A DNA stretch of 64,000 nucleotides from Raineyella sp044508675 (GCA_044508675.1 JBIQHF010000005.1:62001-126000), one strand, 5' to 3'; positions 1-9,229 are shown, numbered from the stretch's first letter. A program made the numbers and translations. Notes: generated by a model not told the origin, from the letters alone.

Positions 1-128
1 CCTGTGCCGTGCTGGTCTGGTCCGAACCCGTGCAGTGTCGTGGCCCCGACGGCCTCCTGGGGCACCGATTTGGCATCTCGGTCGTGAGGGTCTATTGTTT
101 CTAGACGTTGCGGGAACAGCCGCGACAG

Positions 129-201
129 GCACCCGTAGCTTAACGGATAGAGCATCTGACTACGGATCAGAAGGTTGGGGGTTCGAATCCCTCCGGGTGC
201 G
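129..201 (+). tRNA. tRNA-Arg (ACG)
   Basis: Cloverleaf with a seven-pair acceptor stem (GCACCCG at 129-135 pairing with CGGGTGC at 194-200), the T-loop sequence GTTCGAATCC and the anticodon loop CTACGGA, giving anticodon ACG. The base at 201 (G) is the discriminator. No CCA is encoded. Confidence 0.95.
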
Positions 202-222
202 CACTGTGTTGAGACAGTAAAG

Positions 223-258
223 AACGGCTCGATGGGCGGAAACGCCCGTCGAGCCGTT
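223..258. terminator. Bidirectional hairpin terminator between tRNA-Arg and the peptide transporter
   Basis: A 16-bp stem with one G-T pair and a GAAA loop lies between the tRNA and the converging transporter gene, so it can end both transcripts. Confidence 0.7.
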
Positions 259-282
259 TGCTTTGCGCGTCCGGGCCGGCCG

Positions 283-1767
283 TCAGCGTACGCCACGCAT
301 CCCGCGCTGCAGGGGCTTGGCGATCAGCAGCATCACCAGGCCGATACCGATGGTGATGGCGCCGAGAGTGCCGAAGTACGCACCCTCGGTCCGCTCGGAG
401 TAGAAGCCGGCCAGCGATCCGGACAGGGCGGTTCCCAGCGCCACGGACAGGTTGTAGAGCGCGACCATCAGGACCGGGAATTGGCGGGGGGCGAGCTTGG
501 TCGACAGCGACAGGCCCACTGGTGAGACCATCAGTTCGCCCAAGGTGGCGACCAGCAGGATCAGGCCGACCCACAGCACCGGCACGGCCGGACGGCCCAC
601 CATCGGCAGGAACAGCAGAAAGGCCGAACCCATCAGGGCGATGCCGACGCCGAACTTCACCGGAGTGCTGGGCTGGCGCTTGCCGAGACGGGTCCACAGC
701 GCTGCGAAAACCGGGGCCAGCAGGATGATGTACAGCGGATTGAACGACTGGACCCAGGACACCGGGATCTCCCAGGAGCCCACGACGCGGTCCAGTCGGG
801 ACTGCGAGTAGAGTGTCACGACGGTGAATTGCTGCTGGAACAACGCGAAGAAGGCGGCCGAGCCGATGAACAGCGGGATGAAGCTGACCACCCGGGCGCG
901 CTCGTCGGAGTCGATCTTCGGTGAGGAGATCATCATGGCGAAGATCGCGATCGCCGCGACGACGATGATACCGACGATGACATCGGCCAGGTTGGCCGCG
1001 TTCACCACACCGGTGGCGACCAGGGCGACGATGACCGCGAGCACCGCCACGGCCACGCCTGCCGAGGGCAGGTACTGCTTGCGAGGCAGCGGGTCGGGGA
1101 CGTGATGCACGCTGGCCGGCAGGCCGCTGCGAGTGACCAGGTACTGGGTCAGGCCGATGGCCATGCCGACGGCGGCCAGCCCGAAGCCGACATGAAAGCC
1201 GATCTCCTGCTGGGTGATGCCGGTCAGCAGTGGGCCGAGGAGTCCGCCGATGTTGACGCCCATGTAGAAGATGGAGAACCCGGCGTCGCGTCGCGGGTCG
1301 TCCCGCGAGTAGAGCGAGCCGACCAGGTTGGTGACGTTCGCCTTCAGGCCGCCCGAGCCGACCGCGACCAGGACCAGACCGAGCGTCAGGCCGGGGACGC
1401 CGGGTACCAGGGCCAGGGAGATGTGGCCCAGCATGATCAGGACGGCCGAGGCGAGCATCGTACGTTCCGAGCCGATCAGGCGGTCGGCGACCCAGCCGCC
1501 CAGCAGGGTGAACAGGTAGACCGAGCCGCCGTATGCGCCGACGATGCCGGCTGCCACGGCCTTGTCGATACCCAGGCCACCCTGGTCGGAGGCGTAGAAC
1601 ATGTACAGCAGCAGGATCCCCTGCATGCCGTAGAAGGAGAAGCGCTCCCACAGTTCCACGTTGAAGAGGTTGAACAGGGGGCGCGGTTGCCCCATGAACG
1701 TCTTTTCGGTGGGAACGGGCGACTTCCGGTCGCGCTCGTCGGCCGCCAGTCCAGTAGGTGGTGTCAT
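283..1767 (-). CDS. POT/PTR family proton-dependent oligopeptide transporter
   Basis: Inner-membrane proton symporter of the POT (PTR2) branch of the major facilitator superfamily, expected to import di- and tripeptides. The 494-residue protein carries the family motif ELWERFSFYG at about residues 38-47 and a second PTR2 signature, FSIFYMGVNIGG, near residue 150; long hydrophobic segments fill the rest, as expected for 12-14 helices. I chose the ATG at 1767 because AGGA lies five bases upstream; the frame stays open further upstream but without family sequence. An ATG at residue 25 is an alternative. It converges on tRNA-Arg and is divergent from the NUDIX gene. Confidence 0.9.
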   Translation of the reverse strand: MTPPTGLAADERDRKSPVPTEKTFMGQPRPLFNLFNVELWERFSFYGMQGILLLYMFYASDQGGLGIDKAVAAGIVGAYGGSVYLFTLLGGWVADRLIGSERTMLASAVLIMLGHISLALVPGVPGLTLGLVLVAVGSGGLKANVTNLVGSLYSRDDPRRDAGFSIFYMGVNIGGLLGPLLTGITQQEIGFHVGFGLAAVGMAIGLTQYLVTRSGLPASVHHVPDPLPRKQYLPSAGVAVAVLAVIVALVATGVVNAANLADVIVGIIVVAAIAIFAMMISSPKIDSDERARVVSFIPLFIGSAAFFALFQQQFTVVTLYSQSRLDRVVGSWEIPVSWVQSFNPLYIILLAPVFAALWTRLGKRQPSTPVKFGVGIALMGSAFLLFLPMVGRPAVPVLWVGLILLVATLGELMVSPVGLSLSTKLAPRQFPVLMVALYNLSVALGTALSGSLAGFYSERTEGAYFGTLGAITIGIGLVMLLIAKPLQRGMRGVR

Positions 1768-1981
1768 GCTTCCTGTTGTACTCCCGGCGAATCGGGGTCT
1801 AATGCCGCCGATGGTCGGATAGGCCTCGCACACGAGAGGGTCGGGTGCGGGACCGATCCGGGCCACCCCTCCGATGAGTGGCGTCATCCCGCGAATCCCG
1901 TGACGGGTTCGGGTCCCCCTCGGCGGAGGAGGGGGTCTGCACGTACGGACCGATCTATGGTGAATGTCACACTGGTGGGCA

Positions 1982-1998
1982 TTGGCAAGATCTGCCAA
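1982..1998. promoter_or_regulatory. Perfect inverted repeat TTGGCA-N5-TGCCAA upstream of the NUDIX gene
   Basis: The two six-base arms are exact complements and lie 36 bp before the predicted start at 2034, in the divergent region between the POT transporter and the NUDIX gene. It looks like a dimeric repressor or activator site; the regulator is unknown. Confidence 0.4.
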
Positions 1999-2033
1999 CG
2001 CTGCTGAATAGTGCCGGCGGTAGGCTCGCGGCC

Positions 2034-2516
2034 GTGCCGTATGCCCCTGTCCTCACCACCCTTGCGTACGTCGTCCGGGACGGGCGCGTGCTGATGTGCC
2101 ATCGGATCGCCCGTGACTCCGATGAGCAGTATGGCAAGTGGAACGGGCTGGGCGGCAAGCTCGAGCAGGGCGAGGATGCCGCGGCCGGGATCATCCGGGA
2201 GCTGCGGGAGGAGGCGGGCATCACGCCGACGGCCATGACGCTGCGCGGCACGCTGAACTGGCCAGGGTTCTCCGGTCCGGACGGCCACGTGTTCGGGCTG
2301 GTGTTCTTGGTCACCGCTTTCGACGGCGAGCCGCCGCAGCGCAATGTCGAGGGCGACCTGGCCTGGGTCCCGCTCGGAGAATTGATGGAGCTGGACATGT
2401 GGGAGGGGGACCGCTACTTTCTCCCGCTGCTGTTCGACACGGACCCACGGCCGTTCCACGCCGTCATCCCGTACACGGACGGGAGGCCGACCGGCGCGAC
2501 GATCACCAGGCTCTGA
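2034..2516 (+). CDS. NUDIX hydrolase (MutT/8-oxo-dGTP diphosphatase-like)
   Basis: Predicted nucleotide pyrophosphohydrolase of 160 residues. A complete Nudix box, G-x5-E-x7-REL-x-EEAGI, is present at about residues 39-61, so metal-dependent catalysis should be intact. The opening PYAPVLTTLAYVVRDGRVL is the usual first strand of the fold, which supports the GTG at 2034 over more distant starts. Its layout resembles small MutT-type oxidised-nucleotide sanitisers, but substrate cannot be told from sequence. It is a single gene with a palindrome just upstream. Confidence 0.85.
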   Translation: MPYAPVLTTLAYVVRDGRVLMCHRIARDSDEQYGKWNGLGGKLEQGEDAAAGIIRELREEAGITPTAMTLRGTLNWPGFSGPDGHVFGLVFLVTAFDGEPPQRNVEGDLAWVPLGELMELDMWEGDRYFLPLLFDTDPRPFHAVIPYTDGRPTGATITRL

Positions 2517-2792
2517 CCGCCGCGGGAACTCCCATGCTGTCAGCGACCGACCGGGTCCGAGGCGGACAGCAGGCGCTTCTCGTCGGAAATTTCAAGAGTG
2601 TCGGGCAATTAGGTGCTTGGCCCCTTAGGCTGTATGGTTGGTCACAGTTGTTGCGGTTCGCAAGATCTGGACAAGCAGGGCACCCAGCCAGGGTGGGCCG
2701 GTCTTTCTGGGAAGGCGTTTCACCAGCATCATCATCACCCGATGTCACGCAGTCGTGGCATGTTGTACCTCCCAAAGAAGGACATAGATTCA

Positions 2793-2999
2793 ATGAACAC
2801 CGGCACCGTCAAGTGGTTCAACGCTGAGAAGGGCTTCGGCTTCATCGCTCCCGAGGACGGCTCTCCTGACGTCTTCGCCCACTTCTCCGCCATCCAGTCC
2901 AGCGGCTACCGCTCGCTCAACGAGGGCGACCGCGTCGAGTTCGAGACCGTCGAGGGCCCGAAGGGCATGCAGGCCGCGAACATCTCCGTCATCAACTGA
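2793..2999 (+). CDS. Cold shock protein, CspA family
   Basis: A 68-residue single-stranded nucleic-acid-binding protein consisting of one cold-shock domain. RNP1 is KGFGFIAP and RNP2 is VFAHFSAI, both intact. Such proteins act as RNA chaperones. The 276-bp stretch between the NUDIX stop and this start is non-coding and could hold the long 5' leader typical of csp mRNAs. Two hairpins follow immediately, fitting a short, strongly expressed monocistronic message. Confidence 0.95.
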   Translation: MNTGTVKWFNAEKGFGFIAPEDGSPDVFAHFSAIQSSGYRSLNEGDRVEFETVEGPKGMQAANISVIN

Positions 3000-3013
3000 C
3001 ACACTCTCTTCAT

Positions 3014-3069
3014 GGCTGGGCCTCGGCCCAGCCAGCAATACCCCCGGCCATCCTGGTCGGGGGTTCTTT
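3014..3069 (+). terminator. Tandem terminator of the cold-shock gene
   Basis: Two consecutive hairpins, GGCTGGGCC/GGCCCAGCC at 3014-3033 and a C5/G5-based stem at 3041-3063, the second followed by TTCTTT. Confidence 0.8.
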
Positions 3070-3190
3070 GTGTCCCCGCCCGGTCGACCTTTGTGTTACG
3101 TATCGATAACGATCTTCCTGAAGGTGAAACACCTAGCCAGGCCCGAGCAATGAGTCGGCGGCGGGGCGTCTGGCGTCCAGCCCGCCGGCG

Positions 3191-4014
3191 ATCGCCACGC
3201 ACCACGTCCACAAGATCTTCGCCAAGAACGTTCGGCCCATCGTCGAACGCCTCGAAGCGGGTGAGCAGGTCGACTTCGACACGATCGAGGGGACCGCCGC
3301 GGTCGTTGATGCCGACTTCGAGGTCGCCACCGGCGAGACCTTCGTCGTCATGGGGCTGTCCGGGTCCGGCAAGTCGACGTTGCTCCGTACGCTCAACGGC
3401 CTGAATCCGGCCACCTACGGGACGGTGGAGATCGAGGGAGTCGACATCACCGCCGCCAATGAGGCCGAGTTGCGTCAGCTCCGGCGGGACAAGATCTCGA
3501 TGGTCTTCCAGCACTTCGCCCTCTTCCCGCACCGTTCCGTACGTGCCAACGCCGCCTACGGCCTCGAGATGCGGGGCCTGGGCAAGGCCGACAGGCTCGA
3601 GCGGGCCGACCACTGGCTGCAGACCGTTGGGCTGGAGGGGTGGGGCGACAAGCTTCCCCACCAACTCTCCGGGGGCATGCAGCAGCGCGTCGGCCTGGCC
3701 CGGGCCCTCGCCGCCGAGACCCCGATCCTGCTGATGGACGAGGCGTTCTCCGCCCTCGACCCCTGATCCGCACCGACCTGCAGGCCCAGCTGATGGAACT
3801 GCAGGCCGATCTCGGCAAGACCATCGTCTTCATCACCCACGACCTCAACGAGGCGATGCGGCTGGGCGACCGGATCGCGATCATGCGCCGGGGTCGGATC
3901 GTACAGATGTGCGATGACGGGTTCAGTGGCACGGACCACGACGCGGCCGTGGCCCAGTGACTGGAGCAGAACCCGGACTTCGTCGACCAGTGGAAGGCCG
4001 GCGAGCTGGGCTGA
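3191..4014 (+). pseudogene. Broken glycine betaine/proline ABC transporter ATPase (ProV/OpuAA-like)
   Basis: Three reading-frame pieces reconstruct most of an osmoprotectant ATPase. The first carries KIFAKNVRPIVERLEAG and Walker A GLSGSGKST plus the LSGGMQQR signature and LLMDEAFSALDP. It stops at TGA 3764 where one C appears to be missing from a C run; the next frame continues LIRTDLQAQLMELQADLGKTIVFITHD. That frame meets another TGA at 3958 but the family tail LEQNPDFVDQW follows in frame. No start codon is visible after the TAG at 3134. No permease or binding protein is adjacent, so this looks like a dead remnant. A single indel could be a sequencing error; three lesions are less easily so explained. 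Confidence 0.8.
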
Positions 4015-4097
4015 GGCCGGGCTGACGACGTCGTCCGTGGCAGGATGGAGAGGGACGTTTCGTCCGCTCCGCTGACCGAGTCGACCGAGGAGCATCC

Positions 4098-4817
4098 ATG
4101 GGTGTCTGGAACCTGATCCGCCGTGACGAACCGACCGTCGCCATGACCCGGGATGCGCTGCAGCAGGCGCGCCGGGGCACCGTCCGGGGCAACCCCGACC
4201 CGGTCACCCGGACCATGGAGACCCTCCGGGACATCGGCTTGGACGGCAAGTTCACCTTCGCCTCGGCCGGCCGGGTCGCGGCTCGCGCCAAGGGCCCGCG
4301 GGGCAACCCGGAGCACGCCATCAACCGGGTCGTCCGACGGCACCTGCGCGGCGTCGGCATCGGCGGTTTCGTCACCGGACTGGGTGGCTTCCTCACCCTT
4401 CCGGTGGCCCTGCCACTGAACGTCGTCGAGTTCTACCTGCAGGCGACACGTACGGTCGGGGCCATCGCCCGGCTGCGCGGCTACGACCTGAACGACGACA
4501 ACGTACGGGCCGCGGTGATGCTGACGCTGGTGGGGGAGGACTCCCGGGAGATCGTGGCGCAGGCCGGTCTGGATCCGGTCACCAGCGCGGTCACCGAGGT
4601 GCTGGCCGGCAAACTGCCCAAGGGCGCGATGATGCTGGTCAACAAGGGCCTGGGCTTCCGACTGCTGCGCAAGGCCGCCGAGAGGTCGACGCTCACGTTC
4701 GGGCGCGCGGTGCCGGTCCTCGGTGGCCTGGTCGGTGCGGCCTTCGACAGCTGGCAGTTGCGGCGGATCGCGGCCGCCGCCCGCCGTGACTTCCCCCCGG
4801 TCGTCCCCGTTCGGTAG
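4098..4817 (+). CDS. EcsC family protein
   Basis: A 239-residue protein matching the EcsC family, named after the third gene of the Bacillus ecs locus; its biochemical function is not settled. Visible features are a central hydrophobic stretch, GVGIGGFVTGLGGFLTLPVALPLN around residues 85-108, followed by VVEFYLQATRTVGAIARLRGYDLND, typical of the family, and a second glycine-rich hydrophobic segment near residue 210. The ATG at 4098 is preceded by GAGGAG at good spacing. It stands alone between the broken ABC ATPase and trpB2. Confidence 0.75.
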   Translation: MGVWNLIRRDEPTVAMTRDALQQARRGTVRGNPDPVTRTMETLRDIGLDGKFTFASAGRVAARAKGPRGNPEHAINRVVRRHLRGVGIGGFVTGLGGFLTLPVALPLNVVEFYLQATRTVGAIARLRGYDLNDDNVRAAVMLTLVGEDSREIVAQAGLDPVTSAVTEVLAGKLPKGAMMLVNKGLGFRLLRKAAERSTLTFGRAVPVLGGLVGAAFDSWQLRRIAAAARRDFPPVVPVR

Positions 4818-4883
4818 AGACGCGTGTTCCGCGAGGGACGGAGGGGCTAGAGTCAGGCCACCGACCCACGGAAGGATCCCCTG

Positions 4884-6188
4884 GTGACCGAGTCCGCTGT
4901 CCGCCGTTCCCTCGAGCCGCTCGGCTCGGCCGTGCCCTCCACCGTGCCGACGCACTGGTACAACCTGGTGGCCGACCTGTCCGAACCGGTGCCGCCGCAC
5001 CTGCATCCCGCCACCCGGGAGCCCCTCACCCCGGAGGACCTGGCCCCGCTGTTCCCGATGAGCCTGATCGAGCAGGAGGTCAGCACCGAGCGCTGGATCG
5101 AGATCCCCCAGACCGTGCGGGAGATCTACGCCGGCTGGCGGCCCTCCCCGCTGGTGCGGGCCCACCGCCTCGAGCGTGCCCTCGGCACCAAGGCGCACGT
5201 CTACTACAAGTACGAGGGCGTGTCGCCGGCCGGTTCGCACAAGCCCAACTCGTCGGTCGCCCAGGCCTACTTCAATGCGATCGAGGGGACCACCCGGCTC
5301 ACCACCGAGACCGGTGCCGGCCAGTGGGGCGCCTCGCTGGCGATGGCCTGCGCCCTGCTGGGGCTGGAGTGCGAGGTCTGGCAGGTCCGGGCCTCGTACG
5401 ACTCCAAGCCGTACCGCCGGATGCAGATGCAGACCTACGGGGCGACCTGCCACCCCTCGCCCTCGGACCTGACCGAGGCGGGCCGCGATCTGCTCGAGCG
5501 CTTCCCCGACACCTCCGGGTCGCTCGGCATGGCGATCTCCGAGGCGGTCGAGTCGGCGGTGAAGGACCCGGCGGCGCACTACGCGCTCGGCTCGGTGCTC
5601 AACCACGTGATGCTGCACCAGACGGTGATCGGCCAGGAGGCGCTGGTCCAGCTCGGCGAGGCCGGCGAGAAGCAGGCCGACATCATCTTCGGCTGCGCCG
5701 GAGGTGGGTCGAACCTGGCCGGGCTGACGTTCCCCTTCATCGGGCAGAACATCCGCGAGGGCTCCACGACGAAGATCGTGGCGTGCGAGCCGGAGGCCTG
5801 CCCCAGCCTCACCCAGGGCGAGTACCGCTACGACAGCGGGGACGTCGCCGGGCTGACGCCGTTGCTGAAGATGTACACGCTCGGCCGCGACTTCGTCCCG
5901 CCGAGCATCCATGCGGGCGGCCTGCGATACCACGGCATGTCGCCGATCGTCTCGCACGCGGTCAACCTGGGCCACATCTCGGCGATCGCCATCGACCAGG
6001 AGACGTCCTTCCGGGCGGGGATCGAGTTCGCCCGTGCCGAGGGGATCATCCCGGCCCCGGAGTCCTGCCATGCGGTGGCCGGGGCGATGGAGCACCTGCG
6101 GACGTCCGCCCAGGACGGCGAAGTGGTCGTGATCGGCCTGTCCGGCAACGGGGTGCTCGACCTGGCCGCCTACGAGCAGTACGTCTGA
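4884..6188 (+). CDS. trpB2: Tryptophan synthase beta-like protein, TrpB2 type
   Basis: PLP-dependent enzyme condensing indole with serine. The 434-residue length, long N-terminal extension and the motif SPAGSHKPNSS with the Schiff-base lysine near residue 120 place it in the TrpB2 branch rather than TrpB1. GGGSN near residue 275 is the phosphate-binding loop. The GTG at 4884 is chosen because GGAAGG lies eight bases upstream. TrpA and the rest of the trp pathway are not nearby, which is usual for TrpB2; proposed roles are indole salvage or stand-alone tryptophan synthesis. Confidence 0.9.
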   Translation: MTESAVRRSLEPLGSAVPSTVPTHWYNLVADLSEPVPPHLHPATREPLTPEDLAPLFPMSLIEQEVSTERWIEIPQTVREIYAGWRPSPLVRAHRLERALGTKAHVYYKYEGVSPAGSHKPNSSVAQAYFNAIEGTTRLTTETGAGQWGASLAMACALLGLECEVWQVRASYDSKPYRRMQMQTYGATCHPSPSDLTEAGRDLLERFPDTSGSLGMAISEAVESAVKDPAAHYALGSVLNHVMLHQTVIGQEALVQLGEAGEKQADIIFGCAGGGSNLAGLTFPFIGQNIREGSTTKIVACEPEACPSLTQGEYRYDSGDVAGLTPLLKMYTLGRDFVPPSIHAGGLRYHGMSPIVSHAVNLGHISAIAIDQETSFRAGIEFARAEGIIPAPESCHAVAGAMEHLRTSAQDGEVVVIGLSGNGVLDLAAYEQYV

Positions 6189-6206
6189 GACCCGTACGCC
6201 GGGGAC

Positions 6207-7931
6207 TCAGGAGCGGATCCGCCGTTCGCGCAGGCGGCGGATCCGTCGGCGTCGGGCGGAGCGCCACAGCATGCCACCGTTGCCCTCACGACCGGTGCGG
6301 ACGTAGTCGAGGGCATTGTCGTTCGTCGCGGTCAGCCGGATCCGGAAGCCGGACGACTCCGGGCCGGCGAAGAGGATCTCGTCGTCGACCCGCAGCACCG
6401 TCTCCGGGGCGGGGCGATAGATCGACTTGCCCATCCGGCTGATCAGCAGGACGACCCCCGGCAGCTTCTTGGTGCGGTCGACCGGGTCGGTGAGCAGGTG
6501 TCGCAGGGTGACGGTGTTCCCGCTGGACAGCTCACGGCGGATCGCCTCGGCCCAGCGGTCGTTCACCTTGAGGGTCCAGGTGTGCGGCACCCGGCCGGGG
6601 CTGGCGGTCTCCAGGGCGGCGACCACTTCGGCGCACCACGCCTCGTCCCGCTTCGGGATCTCCCGCAGGAACGCGGCCAGCAGCGGGGTGGTGATCACCG
6701 ACATGAACTCGGAAGCCACGATGCGGCTGGGCACCATCGCCAGGTCGTCGGTGAAAGCGTCGAACAGCGGCCCGTTGTACTCCTTGTTCTGGCGGGTGAC
6801 CACGAAGATGTCGGGCTTCAGGGCCCGGGCGGTGACGGCGATCGCGAGGTTCTTGACGTCGCGGTTGTTCCCCGCGACGATCCCGACCGAGTGCATGATT
6901 CCGGCCTCGCGCAGCTCTTCCGGCTCGGTGCCGGTGCCCTGGACGGTCACCGTACCCTCGTCGTAGTGCTTCTGGTCGATGATCGTCACGGTCATCCCGT
7001 TGCGGCGCAACTGGGTGGTCACGGCGTGCCCGAATCGACCGTAGCCACAGACGATCCAGTGGCCGTGCCGCGGACGGAAGCGCTCGGGGGCGTCCGATCC
7101 CGACAGCCCGGTGAGCAACTCCCTCAGGTGGTAGTGCTCCGGCGTCGCGACCGCCGCTGCCAGCAGCCAGGCGAACCGCTCGAACGGGTTGATCACCAGG
7201 TCGGCGCCGAAGGCGGTCAGGTTGATCTCGGAGACGTGCATCGACCGTACGCGCGCCAGCACCGGCAGCCGCGGGGACAGCAGGCGGACCGCGACGGTGA
7301 TCGCGAGGTTGGTGTCGTCGTCCTCGGTCAGGGCGATCACGCCGCGGCAGTAGGAGGAGCCCAGACCCGCCCGCCCCAGCACCGCCGGGATGCTGGCATC
7401 CCCGACCGAGACGACCGGGTCGGTGCGGAAGTCCTCCAGCACCAGTTCCTGCAGGCGGGTCTCGTTCGTCTCGATCACCACCACCCGGTAGCCCAGGCTG
7501 TCCAGGCCGCGGGAGACCAGGGTGCCGGTCTCGCCACAGCCACAGACGATGTAGAACGGCTCGTTCAGGTTGCTGATCCTGCGATCCAGTCGGGCGTTCC
7601 GCAGTGCGCCGCGGAACGCCGGGTCACCGAGCAGCGCCACCAGCTGGACCAGCGCGTACGACCAACTGGTCACCGCGATGAAGATCGAGATGGAGATCCA
7701 CAGCCGCTGGGCATCAGAGAACGCGGGCGGGAACTCCCCGAACCCGACGGTCGCCGCCGTGTACGTCATCACGTAGAAGGCGTGGAACAGTGACAGAGGG
7801 GGCGCAGGGTTGCCCTCGGCATCGACGCCCGGGACCAGCGCCAGGCCGAACACGCAGACGGAGAAGGCGCTGATGACCAGAATCAGCGGGGCACGCATGC
7901 GCCGCAGGATCAGGAAGAAGACGTTGCTCAT
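6207..7931 (-). CDS. Potassium channel/TrkA-type RCK protein with two NAD-binding domains
   Basis: A 574-residue membrane protein. The N-terminus has two hydrophobic helices with a pore helix between them ending in TVGFGE, close to the TVGFGD potassium filter. Two Rossmann-type RCK/TrkA_N domains follow: FYIVCGCGETG at about residue 128 and HWIVCGYGRFG at about residue 288, with a TrkA_C-like end. This is the layout of ligand-gated K+ channels. It sits 23 bp downstream of the small membrane gene at 7955-8341, and GAAAGG precedes the start, so the two are likely co-transcribed. Ion selectivity is inferred from the filter only. Confidence 0.8.
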   Translation of the reverse strand: MSNVFFLILRRMRAPLILVISAFSVCVFGLALVPGVDAEGNPAPPLSLFHAFYVMTYTAATVGFGEFPPAFSDAQRLWISISIFIAVTSWSYALVQLVALLGDPAFRGALRNARLDRRISNLNEPFYIVCGCGETGTLVSRGLDSLGYRVVVIETNETRLQELVLEDFRTDPVVSVGDASIPAVLGRAGLGSSYCRGVIALTEDDDTNLAITVAVRLLSPRLPVLARVRSMHVSEINLTAFGADLVINPFERFAWLLAAAVATPEHYHLRELLTGLSGSDAPERFRPRHGHWIVCGYGRFGHAVTTQLRRNGMTVTIIDQKHYDEGTVTVQGTGTEPEELREAGIMHSVGIVAGNNRDVKNLAIAVTARALKPDIFVVTRQNKEYNGPLFDAFTDDLAMVPSRIVASEFMSVITTPLLAAFLREIPKRDEAWCAEVVAALETASPGRVPHTWTLKVNDRWAEAIRRELSSGNTVTLRHLLTDPVDRTKKLPGVVLLISRMGKSIYRPAPETVLRVDDEILFAGPESSGFRIRLTATNDNALDYVRTGREGNGGMLWRSARRRRIRRLRERRIRS

Positions 7932-7954
7932 GGGGCGGCCTTTCGGCAGTCGAG

Positions 7955-8341
7955 TCAGCGTCGCATCATGACGGACTCGCTGATCATCAGGACCACCGAG
8001 ATGCTGTTGGCCAGCAGGGCGCCGGCCGAGAGCGAGACCACCGTCGACATCTGGTGGGCACTCATCGGGTCGGCGTTCAGGACCTGGGCGTAGATCGTCC
8101 AGACCAGCGCTGCCGAGATCAGCTGCAGGTCCGCGACGAGGCTGGTGGCCAGGTGCACGGCCCCGAGCTGGGTGCGGTCACCGAACTTCAGCACGGTGGC
8201 GATCAGGCTGACCACCAGGGCCGCGGCCAGCTCCCAGACGTTGTGCAGGTGGGGGTCGGCGATGTTGCCGATGGTGAAGCCGAAGTTCAGTGTCGCCGCA
8301 AGGGTGATGAAGAACCCGAAGACGATCTTCTCGAAATTCAT
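7955..8341 (-). CDS. Small four-helix membrane protein (DUF6394-like)
   Basis: A 128-residue, almost wholly hydrophobic protein, MNFEKIVFGFFITLAATLNF at the start and LIATVLKFGDRTQLGAVHLA in the middle, which I recognise with moderate certainty as the DUF6394 family of unknown function. The ATG at 8341 has AGGAG seven bases upstream; the open frame before it is not conserved-looking. It is the first gene of a two-gene unit with the RCK channel, which suggests an accessory or regulatory channel subunit. Confidence 0.65.
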   Translation of the reverse strand: MNFEKIVFGFFITLAATLNFGFTIGNIADPHLHNVWELAAALVVSLIATVLKFGDRTQLGAVHLATSLVADLQLISAALVWTIYAQVLNADPMSAHQMSTVVSLSAGALLANSISVVLMISESVMMRR

Positions 8342-8456
8342 CGTTTCTCCTGGAGTTGCCGACTGCACAACTGTAGGACCTGGACGCCCGGACGGACGAA
8401 GGCACGACAGGGCGGGCTCACTGGACGTCCCGGGACCGACCGGCTGGAATGGCTCC

Positions 8457-9179
8457 ATGAAGTCCCACTCCAGCCGCTACCCCGAACCGCACACCCAGGA
8501 CGTGACCGGCCGGCTGAACTGGCTACGCGCAGCCGTGCTCGGCGCCAACGACGGCATCATCTCCACCGCTGGCCTGGTGATCGGCGTCGCCGCGGTGAAC
8601 CCCGCCGCCACGACGACGATCCTGGTGGCCGGCGTGGCCGGGATCGTCTCCGGCGCGGTCTCGATGGCCCTGGGCGAGTACGTGTCGGTCTCGGCCCAGC
8701 GCGACACCGAGAAGGCTCTGATCGAGAAGGAGAGCCACGAACTGGAGAACTACCCGGACCAGGAGTTCGCCGAGCTCGTCGGCCTGTATCGCCACCAGGG
8801 GCTGTCCAAGTCGACCGCGACCCTGGTGGCCGAGGAATTGACCGCCCACGATGCGCTGGGCAGCCACCTGCAGATCGAGCTCGGGATCGACCAGGACGAA
8901 CTGGTCAACCCGTGGCAGGCCGCGGGCGCCTCTGCCATCGCCTTCACGCTGGGGGCGGTCCTCCCGGTGCTCGCCATGCTGCTGGTGCCGTCGCCGGCAT
9001 GGCGGATCCCGGTCACCTTCGCGGTGGTGCTGGTGGCACTGGCCCTCACCGGCCTGGTCAGTGCCAAGCTCGGCGGTGCCCCACGGGGGAGGGCGGTCCT
9101 CCGCCTGCTGATCGGCGGCGGGATCGGGATGGCGATCACGTACGGCGTCGGCGCACTGCTGGGGGTGGGCACGGTCTGA
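8457..9179 (+). CDS. VIT1/CCC1 family divalent metal transporter
   Basis: A 240-residue membrane protein of the VIT1/CCC1 (iron/manganese transporter) family. The N-terminal helix region reads RAAVLGANDGIISTAGLVIG and is followed by SGAVSMALGEYVSVSAQRDTE, both hallmark segments; a charged cytoplasmic section rich in Glu and His then separates two helices from the last three. Bacterial members export or sequester Fe2+ or Mn2+. It is divergent from the channel operon and convergent with the alpha/beta hydrolase. Metal specificity cannot be read from sequence. Confidence 0.85.
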   Translation: MKSHSSRYPEPHTQDVTGRLNWLRAAVLGANDGIISTAGLVIGVAAVNPAATTTILVAGVAGIVSGAVSMALGEYVSVSAQRDTEKALIEKESHELENYPDQEFAELVGLYRHQGLSKSTATLVAEELTAHDALGSHLQIELGIDQDELVNPWQAAGASAIAFTLGAVLPVLAMLLVPSPAWRIPVTFAVVLVALALTGLVSAKLGGAPRGRAVLRLLIGGGIGMAITYGVGALLGVGTV

Positions 9180-9229
9180 TCGACATCTGTGTGGGAGGAT
9201 CCGGTGCCCGAGGACCGGTGATCAGAGGG

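Noticed and set aside
3758..3766. TGA in the ABC ATPase read as a selenocysteine codon or recoding site
   Set aside because: The sequence resumes in a different frame after the TGA, which fits a lost base; there is no selenocysteine insertion element or reason for it in this family.
3447..6095. An 882-codon minus-strand frame over the ABC remnant, ecsC and trpB2
   Set aside because: It crosses two well-supported plus-strand genes and shows no domain of its own.
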